Part shown: positions 24,807 to 33,492 of the stretch, piece by piece | Numbering within the stretch: the stretch's first letter is position 1 | Layout of the letters: every line of letters starts with the position of its first letter | NCBI RefSeq assembly: GCF_003952225.1 | Contig: NZ_CP034437.1 | Span: forward strand, 2,184,501 to 2,248,500 | Direction: 5' to 3' | DNA from: Paenibacillus albus | GTDB taxonomy: Bacteria; Bacillota; Bacilli; Paenibacillales; Paenibacillaceae | Length of the DNA: 64,000 nucleotides | Notes under the pieces: model-generated | Database searches by the model: none | What the model saw: the letters and a program-made list of their open reading frames with translations, nothing else | What the model was told of the DNA's origin: nothing | Program-made: the position numbers and the translations under genes

Positions 24807-25676
24807 ATGAATTACTCATTCACTTCCCACAAAACAGATGACAGAAGCAATGTCGATCTGGCCTTATACGAATGCGGTGAAGAGCAGTATCGCCCTAACT
24901 ATCATGTTGGGCCGGCTGCAAGAGATTATTATCTGATCCATTACATCGATAGCGGGAAAGGGAAGTTCATAACGAAGAACCGAACCTACGAAGTGAGCAA
25001 AGGTGACGGTTTTGTTATTTATCCGGGAGAGGTCGTATCCTATGGAGTAGAGGAGGACGACCCTTGGCATTGCTACTGGGTAGGCTTCCATGGGCTGAAT
25101 ACGTTACAATATCTAGAGCAATGCGGCTTGAACGATGAGAATCGCTTGTTTCATTTCGATGATGATGGCCTTCTAATCGATAATATGTCAGCTATCATTC
25201 AATCTTCCAGCAATTATTCCGTTCCGTATATTAAAAGCTTGGGGTTATTGTATATTTTCTTTTCCCTATTAACAGAACAGCACAATAAAAATAATAAAAA
25301 TAGCACGAATCTAAGCAAAGAAAATATGCATGTGCTGCAAGCTGTGCAATATATTCAGCATCAATATATGCACGATTTTCAAATATCCGAGCTTGCCGAC
25401 CGCTTGGGGTTTAATCGCAGCTATTTTTGTTCTATTTTTAAAAAGCATATGAAGGTTTCTCCTAAGCAATACTTAATGAATATTAGAATCTCTCGAGCCT
25501 GTGAGCTGATGAAACACTCCGATCTGAATATTTCTGAGATTGCCCGTTCCACTGGCTTCAATGATCCGTTATATTTCTCCAAAATTTTCAAAAAACTAAG
25601 ATCCCATTCTCCGCATGTATATAAAAGTCAGGAGCTATGGAAGCAAGAAGATCGCCTATTAGATAAAACAAGGTAA
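24807..25676 (+). CDS. AraC-family regulator of the adjacent GH116 gene
   Basis: A 289-residue protein. The N-terminal AraC-type cupin (YYLIHYIDSGKGKFITKNRT, VSKGDGFVIYPGEVVSYG) contains the HCYWVGFHG motif common in Paenibacillus sugar regulators. The C-terminal double HTH is ISELADRLGFNRSYFCSIFK and NISEIARSTGFNDPLYFSKIFK. GGAGG stands eight bases before the ATG. It is convergent with the large glycoside hydrolase gene and shares its terminator, so it is probably its regulator, responding to a released sugar; that link is inferred. Confidence 0.85.
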   Translation: MNYSFTSHKTDDRSNVDLALYECGEEQYRPNYHVGPAARDYYLIHYIDSGKGKFITKNRTYEVSKGDGFVIYPGEVVSYGVEEDDPWHCYWVGFHGLNTLQYLEQCGLNDENRLFHFDDDGLLIDNMSAIIQSSSNYSVPYIKSLGLLYIFFSLLTEQHNKNNKNSTNLSKENMHVLQAVQYIQHQYMHDFQISELADRLGFNRSYFCSIFKKHMKVSPKQYLMNIRISRACELMKHSDLNISEIARSTGFNDPLYFSKIFKKLRSHSPHVYKSQELWKQEDRLLDKTR

Positions 25677-25710
25677 TACCCTTTGATAGCGGTATTACCT
25701 TGTTTTTGCA
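25665..25710. terminator. Bidirectional terminator
   Basis: A perfect 16-bp stem AAAACAAGGTAATACC/GGTATTACCTTGTTTT (25665-25680, 25691-25706) with T-runs on both strands lies between the convergent AraC and GH116 genes. Confidence 0.9.
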
Positions 25711-25718
25711 ATGATGAT

Positions 25719-28364
25719 TTATTGAGCTTCCTGGCATGCAAATAATATCATATCGGGTTTAAGTGTGATGATTTGATCAAACTTTATAATTGTGTGGTCT
25801 GCATTTTTAACGAATTCGAAATTCATTTTCTCGCCATTGAGGTGCACTTGTTCAATTGGCTTGATATTTAGAACGAGTGTTTGAAAGCTTATTTCGCCGA
25901 CCGTACACTGGAGTTCGAAAGTATCCGGCTTCTTTATGAACCGCCCGTACCCGGTAGGAGCAAACCAAGGCGCTTGAATGCTCTCTGCCGGAGGGACAAA
26001 CGAAACCGTGCTTCTAGGAACGTCCAATTTAAAGCCTGCTGCGGATAATAGAATGGCCCATCCCGCCATGGCTCGGTAATAATGATCGCCGCATTCTTCG
26101 TGATTAAATATTCTTCCCGCATGAAAATATCTTTGATCCACATTTTGGGATAACTCAATAGCCTCATCAACATATCCATATTCCATTAAGGCCGAAACAA
26201 AAGAGAACTCAATACCCGACCAATTGGCCTCTGCCTGAACATTGCGATGGGTATATAACGTTGGTTTGGCTTGCTTCGGATATACTGCATTTATAAGACC
26301 CGTTTCTGTGTGGTAATTATGCTTAAATATAGCTTTCAGTGCCTGTTGAGTGAGATGCTCCGGAATGAAATTTCCTAATCCAATCAATTGCGCGTACCAC
26401 TGGCCGTCTATTTGATCCGCCATGCAGCACTCATCTCTTACTTCTCCGTCCACCCACAAGCTGAAATACTCGTCATTCCACAGCTTGCGTTCAAAATTCT
26501 GTTTGCCGATCTCCAACATGTTCTGCCATTTGCTCTTAAGCTGCTGTTCCCCTAAATCATCTGCCAGACGAGCTGCCGCAAGCAACGCCGCAAGCCACAG
26601 ACTGCATATATAAGACGGCGTTCCTCTGAAATGCCATGCATCATACGTATTGCTTCCAGTCTCCGTATCTGGCAAACAGTCTCCGTCGAGATCTAATTTC
26701 TCAATGCTATCCATAGCCATTACGATGGAATCCCAAAGTCTTCTCACATATTCAATATCGCCGGTCCAAAGATAATCGCGGCAAACGAGTAATACGTATT
26801 GCGGATTCATGTCCACGCGATCAAAACCGTTATCTACTGAGCAAAAATCGGGAGTAAAGAAGTGATGGACTCTCCCGTCTTCTCTTTGAAACTTTGCCCC
26901 CAGCTCCATCTGGCCTAGCTGTAGGTCGGGAAATAGCGCCAATAGATTGAACGATCCCTGGTAAGTAATATCCATCGTATGAAATCCGCAGCTTCCATAG
27001 CCTTCCCAGATGGCAAAATCCCCTTGTTTGGACCACCACGAGCATTTAGTCACTGTATTTAATTGATTCGTCCAATTATTCACGAAAGAATGATGAGTAT
27101 CGGAAGATGTTAATTCGTTAGCGAATCTTCTTACCTGGTGCAAAATATCGCTAGAATTGGCGCTCATATAATCGTTAACTTCTTTGGCATCCTGGAACCA
27201 ATTCGTATACATATGCCCGACAAAGCTGCCATGATCGCTAAAGTGATTCGGGAAGTACCAGGAGACGATAAACGAAACTTCCTTTCTCTCTCCTGGTCTT
27301 AGCGTAATATTAGAGCAGAGTGCGGCATCTCCCCAAGCTTCATACCCTTCCGCATCATTGCGTATAGTGTTCATTTGTTTTCTAATGACGCGAATAAATT
27401 TCATTTTCCCAACTCTATCGGCCAATAGCGCTTGATCGATCTCCATTATGCGTTGGTAAGGAGGTTTTGAGCTAGCGATTTCAAGGACTTGCGACAGAAG
27501 CTCTTCGATTTGCAGGTCGTTTAATCGATCCAGTTCGTCATCCGATAGATCGGCGATATGACTAGGAAATGTTTCGCTCCCTAAATTCGGAAGTTTGCCC
27601 GTCTCTCTAAAGTCAAACAAGTACGATTGCTCCGTAACGCCAAAGTCGCCCCCAAGCACAAAATTAGCAAAGTAGCTTGCAAAATCACCTTGAATATAGC
27701 TGGTTTCTCCACCGTCTACGGAAAAGCAGATACTCCCGTTTTGTTGTTGAGAACCGTTGGAATCGCTGCTCATTGTGATGGAAATACGATCGTCGCTTTT
27801 GTGAAGGCGATTTCTTAGTTCGCGGTTATTTAGACCTCTATTAATTGGGTTTTTCAGTTTTCCTAGCAAAGATACTTCGACATCTTCGTCGGTGATATTT
27901 TCAATCGAAAAGGTCGCATAGAAGCCCGGAGTTCCGCTTACACGAGAATTTAAAGGAACGAAGGGTGAAGTGAATTCCGATCGGATTGTAACGGGAAGAC
28001 TTTCATCCAAGTAACTTAGTTCACTGATTGGAAAAGAGGCATGATAACGTATTTCTTTGACCTCTTTGTGCCAGGAATACATCATCGAGCGAAACTCTCC
28101 AGCATCCGTATCATGGCTTAGTTTTCTGAATTTCGGTATATCCGTCCCTTGCTTGGTTCGAATATAGAAGGGCATCACGTTGGTGTCATAATCGTAAAGG
28201 TTTTCTAGCTGGTACTTTTTCGCCTCGCGGGATGCCCATTGCCCAAGGTTGAAAATATGCCAATCCTTCAGCACGCCATTCTGATTGATCTCTACCGTCC
28301 CTGAACCAATTCCGCCTAGGGCCATTCCATTTTGCTGCATCTTCCTGTTAATAATCGTTTCCAT
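25719..28364 (-). CDS. GH116-family glycoside hydrolase (GBA2-type beta-glucosidase/xylosidase)
   Basis: An 881-residue protein without a signal peptide, so probably cytosolic. The N-terminal beta-sandwich domain (about 10-380) opens with GMALGGIGSGTVEINQNG, the classical start of GH116/GBA2 proteins. The catalytic (alpha/alpha)6 domain (about 420-800) contains FHTMDITYQGSFNLLALFPD, GSNTYDAWHFRG and CCMADQIDGQWYA, matching conserved GH116 blocks that carry the catalytic acids. It likely hydrolyses beta-glucosides or beta-xylosides taken up as oligosaccharides. AGGAGGGA lies before the ATG. It is the only long minus-strand gene besides the transposase in the cassette-like region. Exact catalytic residue numbers need alignment. 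Confidence 0.85.
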   Translation of the reverse strand: METIINRKMQQNGMALGGIGSGTVEINQNGVLKDWHIFNLGQWASREAKKYQLENLYDYDTNVMPFYIRTKQGTDIPKFRKLSHDTDAGEFRSMMYSWHKEVKEIRYHASFPISELSYLDESLPVTIRSEFTSPFVPLNSRVSGTPGFYATFSIENITDEDVEVSLLGKLKNPINRGLNNRELRNRLHKSDDRISITMSSDSNGSQQQNGSICFSVDGGETSYIQGDFASYFANFVLGGDFGVTEQSYLFDFRETGKLPNLGSETFPSHIADLSDDELDRLNDLQIEELLSQVLEIASSKPPYQRIMEIDQALLADRVGKMKFIRVIRKQMNTIRNDAEGYEAWGDAALCSNITLRPGERKEVSFIVSWYFPNHFSDHGSFVGHMYTNWFQDAKEVNDYMSANSSDILHQVRRFANELTSSDTHHSFVNNWTNQLNTVTKCSWWSKQGDFAIWEGYGSCGFHTMDITYQGSFNLLALFPDLQLGQMELGAKFQREDGRVHHFFTPDFCSVDNGFDRVDMNPQYVLLVCRDYLWTGDIEYVRRLWDSIVMAMDSIEKLDLDGDCLPDTETGSNTYDAWHFRGTPSYICSLWLAALLAAARLADDLGEQQLKSKWQNMLEIGKQNFERKLWNDEYFSLWVDGEVRDECCMADQIDGQWYAQLIGLGNFIPEHLTQQALKAIFKHNYHTETGLINAVYPKQAKPTLYTHRNVQAEANWSGIEFSFVSALMEYGYVDEAIELSQNVDQRYFHAGRIFNHEECGDHYYRAMAGWAILLSAAGFKLDVPRSTVSFVPPAESIQAPWFAPTGYGRFIKKPDTFELQCTVGEISFQTLVLNIKPIEQVHLNGEKMNFEFVKNADHTIIKFDQIITLKPDMILFACQEAQ

Positions 28365-28492
28365 GATTTCATTGATCCCTCCTGTTGATCAAATTATAGT
28401 CCTGATGAACGTGAAGGGATTATACACAGAATTTGCAGAAATATGGACAAATGTTAGTTTTTGAACGCTAGATTGGACTGCTAGACTCAACC

Positions 28493-28511
28493 AAGTAACG
28501 GGGCAGATTTG
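28493..28511 (+). repeat. Spacer box
   Basis: AAGTAACGGGGCAGATTTG, box-2-like, in the 233-bp divergent gap between the GH116 gene and the phosphoesterase gene. Confidence 0.55.
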
Positions 28512-28597
28512 TGGATAGTTGTTTGAAATTGTTAGGTGAAAGGAATTTGTTTCATTGATCTCGAATCCTCTACAGCAAACGAGTGTTGGAGGTACAA

Positions 28598-29317
28598 ATG
28601 ATAAAATTTGCGGTTATAACAGATATACATGGAAACAGCCCTGCATTAACGGCAGTGCTTCGTGATATAACTTCTAGAGGTCTTGATCGCATTTATTGTC
28701 TGGGAGATGTGGTCGGTATAGGACCCGATTCTAATGAAGTCCTTGAACTATTGCTTTCACGATCAGATGTTTCTTTCGTAGTAGGAAATCATGATGTAGC
28801 GGTAATGGCCGCGTACAATGGTGAGGATGCTCCAATAGGACACGAAAATGAACAGCATCATCACCAGTGGTTGGCTGATAGAATCAATCCAGTGTACATC
28901 GAAGCGATGAGCGAATGGCCAAAACAATTAATCGTCAATTATTTCAATAAAGAACTGCTTTTCACCCATTATCACCTCAATCAGGGTTGGTTTTTGTCTA
29001 TTGAAAAGAACCCCACAACTGAGAATTTAGATCAGCTTTACAAAGAAACCAAGTACAAGTTGGTATGTTTTGGCCATCATCATAGGGTTCATCATTTTGT
29101 GTCTAGCCAAAGAGCTTATTTTAACCCAGGAGCATTAGGCTGTTATGATAAGCCCTGCGCAAGATATGGGGTGATTACGTTAACCGAGAATACAATCAGC
29201 GAAGAATTAATTGAGGTACCTTACAACAATAAGGAGTTTCTGCAGTCTTATCATCAGCTGCAAGTACCTGAAAGGGAATTTATACTGAAGATTTTCCACG
29301 GAGGGCAATTAGCTTAG
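28598..29317 (+). CDS. Metallophosphoesterase (calcineurin-like, YfcE/DUF2437-type)
   Basis: A 239-residue protein with the five metal-ligand motifs in order: TDIHGN, LGDVVGIGP, VVGNHDVA, LFTHYH and CFGHHH. It belongs to the cytosolic two-metal phosphodiesterase/phosphatase superfamily; the substrate is unknown. ATG 28598 follows GGAGG at six bases, and the frame's earlier start at 28583 overlaps that site. It lies 29 bp upstream of a frameshifted immunity-like gene and may be co-transcribed with it. Confidence 0.85.
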   Translation: MIKFAVITDIHGNSPALTAVLRDITSRGLDRIYCLGDVVGIGPDSNEVLELLLSRSDVSFVVGNHDVAVMAAYNGEDAPIGHENEQHHHQWLADRINPVYIEAMSEWPKQLIVNYFNKELLFTHYHLNQGWFLSIEKNPTTENLDQLYKETKYKLVCFGHHHRVHHFVSSQRAYFNPGALGCYDKPCARYGVITLTENTISEELIEVPYNNKEFLQSYHQLQVPEREFILKIFHGGQLA

Positions 29318-29346
29318 AGATAGGGTGATAGGGGAGATTAGCGATT

Positions 29347-30138
29347 ATGAGAGAATACTATTACTTCTCCATCGGATTTGAGGATAAAAAATGGGCAGGC
29401 GATGAGGAGGAAAAAGCTAGAAGGAACGCATTAGCCAAGAAATTTACAGAGCCGTTCGGAATTCGAAACGGGTTCGCCGGAAAGGGAATAATCGACGGAG
29501 ACCATCCCATGTTCGATCAATTTTTAGAAACACTTGAACTATATGCGAGAACCAACAACCTAATCTTTAGGGACAACTGTGGATATGAACAGCGGTCTGA
29601 TGATGCTGAATGGTTCAAATATGTGCCGACGAAAACGGTTGAGTCGATAAGCTACCAAGGGAAATTAATATGTTGCGAAGCTTACAAAATATTGCCGGAC
29701 ATCGACGTTGGTACCGTTCATACGGCCGATCTGGCCGTATCGGAGAAGTTTAAGCGAGTTGTGGAGGAGAACCAACTTACTGGTATTGAGTTTATTTGGT
29801 ACAAAGACATTGGGAAGTTCGCACCTCCCAAGCAGTGGTACATGCCTGTTGTTACTTCATTCATTGGTAGGGGATTGGATGCCCCTTGGGTCGATATCAA
29901 TTCACCGCATTTACGAGATAACGAAAAATATGATAAACAATTAGGGCGCAAGAGCGTGACCAGGTTCACGGCGAAGTGTCTGGACCCCAAGGCCAAGCTG
30001 CCCAGGCATCTTCTCCAATACTTACAAATTTGCGAGGACTCTTCGTTTCGCTTTCACTTCCATGAGCGGTTAGGAAATACCTCCCAAATACTGATTTTGC
30101 ATTTGGCTATTTTCCAGGGTGGCAAGGTTTCTACATGA
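29347..30138 (+). CDS. N-terminal part of a frameshifted two-domain protein
   Basis: A 263-residue frame starting at ATG 29347 after GGGGAGA. The first about 240 residues are a soluble alpha/beta domain (YYYFSIGFEDKKWAGDEEE..., IRNGFAGKGIIDGDHP, FIWYKDIGKFAPPKQWY) that I cannot name. The last 20 residues (SQILILHLAIFQGGKVST) look unnatural. The same DNA in the +1 frame reads KYLPNTDFAFGYFPGWQGFY and runs straight into the next ORF. I infer a single original gene of about 490 codons broken near 30070-30085. Domain order suggests an immunity-like protein with a C-terminal SMI1 domain. Confidence 0.6.
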   Translation: MREYYYFSIGFEDKKWAGDEEEKARRNALAKKFTEPFGIRNGFAGKGIIDGDHPMFDQFLETLELYARTNNLIFRDNCGYEQRSDDAEWFKYVPTKTVESISYQGKLICCEAYKILPDIDVGTVHTADLAVSEKFKRVVEENQLTGIEFIWYKDIGKFAPPKQWYMPVVTSFIGRGLDAPWVDINSPHLRDNEKYDKQLGRKSVTRFTAKCLDPKAKLPRHLLQYLQICEDSSFRFHFHERLGNTSQILILHLAIFQGGKVST

Positions 30139-30818
30139 GTAAAAGGGCAAAAGAAGTTCTCATAAGCAATCGATTGACGAGTCCTCATGATAAGTTTGAA
30201 CCAATCCAGATCGTGGATGAACTACCTGAAGGTGCATTACAGCTAGATGGATCAGAACCACCACCGGACTTCTATTATGGGAGTAGGAGAGATATTGGAG
30301 ATCTTTCGTTTTCAGAGATCAAGGCTATACATCTACGGGAGAAAGAAGTATACAATCAGACCGAGAAGCCGAAGCAGCTAATCACGATAAAGCATGCTCT
30401 CACACTCTTGAATAGAGAGAAGAAGAAACGCCCCGAGGACTTCTGTAAGCGCCTTAGTCACAAAGAGCTATCTACTGCGGTTATAAAACTACCCGTGAAC
30501 TGGTTAGAACTTTTGAAGATTACCAATGGGGGATATCTTAGTCTGTCCTGTAGCATTGTCCCGTTTCAAACGATAATGTCGTTTAGTGCTGACAAGTTGA
30601 AAGAAGGGCAAGAATTGGATGAACTATATCCTGACAATCGTATTTCAGTTGCGGAGCGTGGAGATGGCGACTGGTATGATCTCGTATTAAACGATGATAC
30701 TATTGAAGATTGCCCCGTTGTACAAGTGACTCACGAAGGCGGTGAGATCATACGGGAATGGAAAGGAATCGCTTTTTTTATTTATGATATGATTTTGGAA
30801 GATGATAATAGTTATTAA
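30135..30818 (+). CDS. SMI1/KNR4 (SUKH)-domain protein, C-terminal half of the frameshifted gene
   Basis: A 227-residue frame whose ATG overlaps the previous stop (ATGA). The frame is open further upstream without a start, continuing the preceding protein's sense. The C-terminal part contains LPVNWLELLKITNGGYL and VAERGDGDWYDLVLND, the characteristic SUKH/SMI1 signatures. SUKH proteins are widespread immunity proteins against polymorphic toxins. It could be expressed alone by translational coupling through the overlap. A spacer repeat (30818) begins at its stop codon. Confidence 0.65.
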   Translation: MSKRAKEVLISNRLTSPHDKFEPIQIVDELPEGALQLDGSEPPPDFYYGSRRDIGDLSFSEIKAIHLREKEVYNQTEKPKQLITIKHALTLLNREKKKRPEDFCKRLSHKELSTAVIKLPVNWLELLKITNGGYLSLSCSIVPFQTIMSFSADKLKEGQELDELYPDNRISVAERGDGDWYDLVLNDDTIEDCPVVQVTHEGGEIIREWKGIAFFIYDMILEDDNSY

Positions 30819-30926
30819 GCTAACGGGACACGTTAGTTAAGTAAACGACCAAGAAGAAGCTGCCCCGGAACTGACCGGCAGCTTCTTTTCGATTTTTCTT
30901 GAAGTAACGATGCGCAGATTAGTTCA
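30818..30926 (+). repeat. Composite spacer repeat with terminator
   Basis: Box 1 (30818-30840) reads AGCTAACGGGACACGTTAG followed by TTAA. The hairpin AAGAAGCTGCC/GGCAGCTTCTT lies at 30854-30887 and is followed by TT. Box 2 (30901-30926) reads GAAGTAACGATGCGCAGATT then AGTTCA. This is the best-preserved full-length copy of the box-hairpin-box element, and the hairpin doubles as a terminator. Confidence 0.8.
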
Positions 30927-31127
30927 GCGAATTAAAGCTTGAAGCGATAGTTTCTTCAACGATCAATAGTTAGTGGGTATATGTGTAGATGTTATTAGAT
31001 GCTATGATTTATTTGCATTAGTGAAAATAGTTCATTTGCAATAGTATGGAAGTATAAGGATGATGATTTACGTTGATGTAATTGCTATTCAACAGATTTT
31101 AGCCACGATAACCGGAGGTGGTTCTAA

Positions 31128-31964
31128 TTGAGTTGGACACAGCATTTGGTATCAACTGATCGAGGGGTTTTTGAAGTCTTTACTGCTGGAGAAGGTAACC
31201 CAATCTGCGTAACACATTACTATTCAGCTTTTATGCAACGCGGTAACTATTTTGCAGATCAATTCATTTCGTGTGGTACGGTTATATTAGTTAACTTAGA
31301 AGATTGTGGCAATTCAGACAAGGCTAAAGACGAATTTGAATTTGACATGAATGAAACAGTTGACGATCTTGAGGCAATTCGTTCTGCGCTAGGATACACA
31401 AAATGGACATTTGCAGGGCATTCAACTGGAGGTATGTTAGGGCTAGTTTATGCAATTCGATATGGAGGATTTCTTAATAAGTTGGTTGTTGCTGGAGCCG
31501 CTGCTTCAAACAATTATATGGAATCCAGACAAAGTATCTATAGTCGTAAAAATCCTCGAAATGCCCGGCTTCTCGAAATCTTCTCCATCTTGCAGTCGAC
31601 TGAGTCTTCTTTAGAAGTAAAAGTCCAAGCAGGGAGAGAATGGACGGAGATGTCTCTTCATTATCCTGAAAAATGGGATGAATATTTCAATAAACCAAGC
31701 AGCGGTAAAACGATTCAAAGCAGGTTGGATTATTACAACAAGATCCTTCCTTCATTCGATATTAGAGCGACACTCTATAAAATCGAAACTCCTACTTTAA
31801 TTTTATGTGGCAAATTCGATGCGCAATGTCCCCTTGATTCTTCAGCGGAAATACAGCAGTTAATTAGAGGATCCAGGCTTCATATTTTTGAGGAAAGTAA
31901 TCATTGCCCACATATAGAAGAGCCCATGTTGTTTAAAAGTGTTATTAATTATTTTTTGAACTAA
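31128..31964 (+). CDS. Alpha/beta hydrolase
   Basis: A 278-residue protein. The nucleophile elbow is GHSTGGM (Ser near 97), the acid is Asp in CGKFDAQCP and the His is in SNHCPHIEEP, a complete triad in the usual order. An oxyanion strand with THYYSAFMQRGNYF precedes it. It resembles proline-iminopeptidase/haloperoxidase-type hydrolases; the substrate is unknown. TTG 31128 has GGAGGTG at seven bases. The stop is immediately followed by a perfect spacer box (31960), so it is a single-gene unit. Confidence 0.85.
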   Translation: MSWTQHLVSTDRGVFEVFTAGEGNPICVTHYYSAFMQRGNYFADQFISCGTVILVNLEDCGNSDKAKDEFEFDMNETVDDLEAIRSALGYTKWTFAGHSTGGMLGLVYAIRYGGFLNKLVVAGAAASNNYMESRQSIYSRKNPRNARLLEIFSILQSTESSLEVKVQAGREWTEMSLHYPEKWDEYFNKPSSGKTIQSRLDYYNKILPSFDIRATLYKIETPTLILCGKFDAQCPLDSSAEIQQLIRGSRLHIFEESNHCPHIEEPMLFKSVINYFLN

Positions 31965-31978
31965 CGGGCACGTTAGCT
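31960..31978 (+). repeat. Spacer box (consensus)
   Basis: ACTAACGGGCACGTTAGCT overlaps the hydrolase stop codon. It is the cleanest form of the CTAACG-GGCA-CGTTAG palindrome. Confidence 0.75.
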
Positions 31979-32065
31979 GCATGACAACTAGGTGAGAGCG
32001 GAATGTGCTCACCTTATTTATCTGACCCAAAACTAATTGCAAATGTCTTGAAAGAAGGAACAACT

Positions 32066-32608
32066 TTGAGCTCTATAAAGATGTCTAACCTAACCTTTCT
32101 ACTCCTTTTCATTTTAATAGTCTCTGGATGTGTCGAAAGCAATAACGATGGTATAAACGATAACGCAATTAAAAAGGATGGTTCGTCTATGTGGAAAGAT
32201 TATATAAATACATTTACGCAAGAGTACACATTCAATCCCCCCGCTAACGAAAATGAAGTAGCTCAGATAAGCGAGAAGCTTGGTGTTGTATGTCCTGATG
32301 AATTGATAGGGTTACTCCTTGAAACAAACGGAATTGATCATGAGTTTGGTTATCCCTTGATTTATTCAACGTTACAAATTGTAGATAGAAATATAGAAGA
32401 GAGGACTTCCGAAGACAACAAGGAAATAGGACTATCCTATGATGACATGCTGCTATTCTCTGATGCAGGAAATGGTGATTACTTCGGTTACATTATAAAA
32501 AATGGGGTTGTCCAAGAGGGAATTTATGTTGGAGACCATGAAGAAGGCAGCAGAACGAAAGTAGTTTCATCACTTAGAGAATTCATTAAAGGTTGGACTA
32601 CTATCTAG
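32066..32608 (+). CDS. SMI1/KNR4-family lipoprotein
   Basis: A 180-residue protein. The N-terminal hydrophobic stretch ends with the lipobox IVSGC. A Asn/Asp-rich linker and a SUKH domain follow (PANENEVAQISEKLGVVCPDEL, LLLETNGIDHEFGYPLIYS, LLFSDAGNGDYFGYI). SUKH proteins usually act as cytosolic immunity proteins; a lipidated one would face outside. That suits defence against surface toxins or a non-immunity role. TTG 32066 has AAGAAGGA at six bases and sets the signal peptide correctly; the frame is open from 32003. Confidence 0.75.
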   Translation: MSSIKMSNLTFLLLFILIVSGCVESNNDGINDNAIKKDGSSMWKDYINTFTQEYTFNPPANENEVAQISEKLGVVCPDELIGLLLETNGIDHEFGYPLIYSTLQIVDRNIEERTSEDNKEIGLSYDDMLLFSDAGNGDYFGYIIKNGVVQEGIYVGDHEEGSRTKVVSSLREFIKGWTTI

Positions 32609-32847
32609 TATAATAGTTAAACATTATTTTTGCGGCAATTAAGTGATCTTGACACGACGTCAGCCGGCGAACGATCATCCGTCGCTTCGCTACGGGCAGT
32701 TTGGTTCCAATATAATGATAATGATTTATTTTGGGACGAATGGTAAAAAGGAGAAGTGAAAATGGAAAATCATAAATTATTGATTTTATAAAACAAGACC
32801 TAGAAGAAATAACTAAAGATAATTTTGAACTAATAATTGATTCTAGA

Positions 32848-33399
32848 TTGGCAGAAGGAATCCTAAAAGATCTACCGATTATCGGTAATCTATTCAGCAT
32901 TATTACTACAAGCCAAAATATAAAAGATTGGTTTTTTGCTAAGAAAATTTATAGATTTTTAGCGGAACTCGATAAAGTTGAGTTGAAACATCGAAATAAA
33001 TTTATTGACGAGTTAGATAACGCGGGGAAGAGACAGAGACAGAAAGTTGGAGAGGAATTAATAATTATTCTTGATCGATTGGATCATCTTGAAAAAGCTG
33101 ATTATCTAGGAAGGCTCTTTAAGGCATACATACAACATGAAATTAACTATCAGGACTTTTCTTTAATGAGTTCAATGATCGAGAGAATATACAAAAATGA
33201 CCTTATATCTTTAGTTAATAATGAAATTAAAAAGGAACAAGAACAACGATTATATAGTTTAGGACTCTATTCAAGTCGTGTTGTACAAGCAGGTGGTTTT
33301 TTAGGGGCTCAAATGGGCGAAACAGCAACAGTAACAATTTATACTATAAATCGAACTGGTAATCAATTTATTAAAGTAATCAGATCGTCATTAAACTAA
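32848..33399 (+). CDS. Hypothetical helical protein, N-terminus frameshifted
   Basis: A 183-residue frame from TTG 32848. It is helical and charged, with a small hydrophobic segment near its start (LPIIGNLFSIITT) and a basic/acidic heptad-like centre. It ends with GGFLGAQMGETATVTIYTI. I do not recognise the family. The sense continues upstream in the same frame (DFIKQDLEEITKDNFELIIDS) to 32786, where a stop occurs. One base away in frame lies ATG 32762 with an excellent AAGGAG site. The gene therefore probably began at 32762 and suffered a one-base frameshift near 32775-32790. It is followed by a spacer box. Confidence 0.5.
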   Translation: MAEGILKDLPIIGNLFSIITTSQNIKDWFFAKKIYRFLAELDKVELKHRNKFIDELDNAGKRQRQKVGEELIIILDRLDHLEKADYLGRLFKAYIQHEINYQDFSLMSSMIERIYKNDLISLVNNEIKKEQEQRLYSLGLYSSRVVQAGGFLGAQMGETATVTIYTINRTGNQFIKVIRSSLN

Positions 33400-33413
33400 C
33401 GGGCACGTTAGTT
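33395..33413 (+). repeat. Spacer box (consensus)
   Basis: ACTAACGGGCACGTTAGTT overlaps the stop of the preceding gene. It is the last clear box of the array. Confidence 0.75.
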
Positions 33414-33447
33414 CAGTTGGACAATGCCAAGCAACCAATCACAAGCC

Positions 33448-33492
33448 AAAAGTGCCCAACTTTGCTAAATAGCAAGGTTGGGCACTTTTTAT
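33448..33492 (+). terminator. Strong intrinsic terminator
   Basis: A 19-base arm AAAAGTGCCCAACTTTGCT pairs with AGCAAGGTTGGGCACTTTT (one mismatch/wobble), loop AAAT, then TT. It closes the array. The following 33493-33858 is AT-rich. It holds only a 33-codon ORF (33725-33826) without a usable binding site and a TATAAT at 33822, possibly the -10 of the next gene. Confidence 0.9.

Noticed and set aside
18568..33413. Classical class 1-3 integron cassette array
   Set aside because: No intI is seen, and the boxes do not fit the RYYYAAC/GTTRRRY cores well. Only an analogy is claimed.
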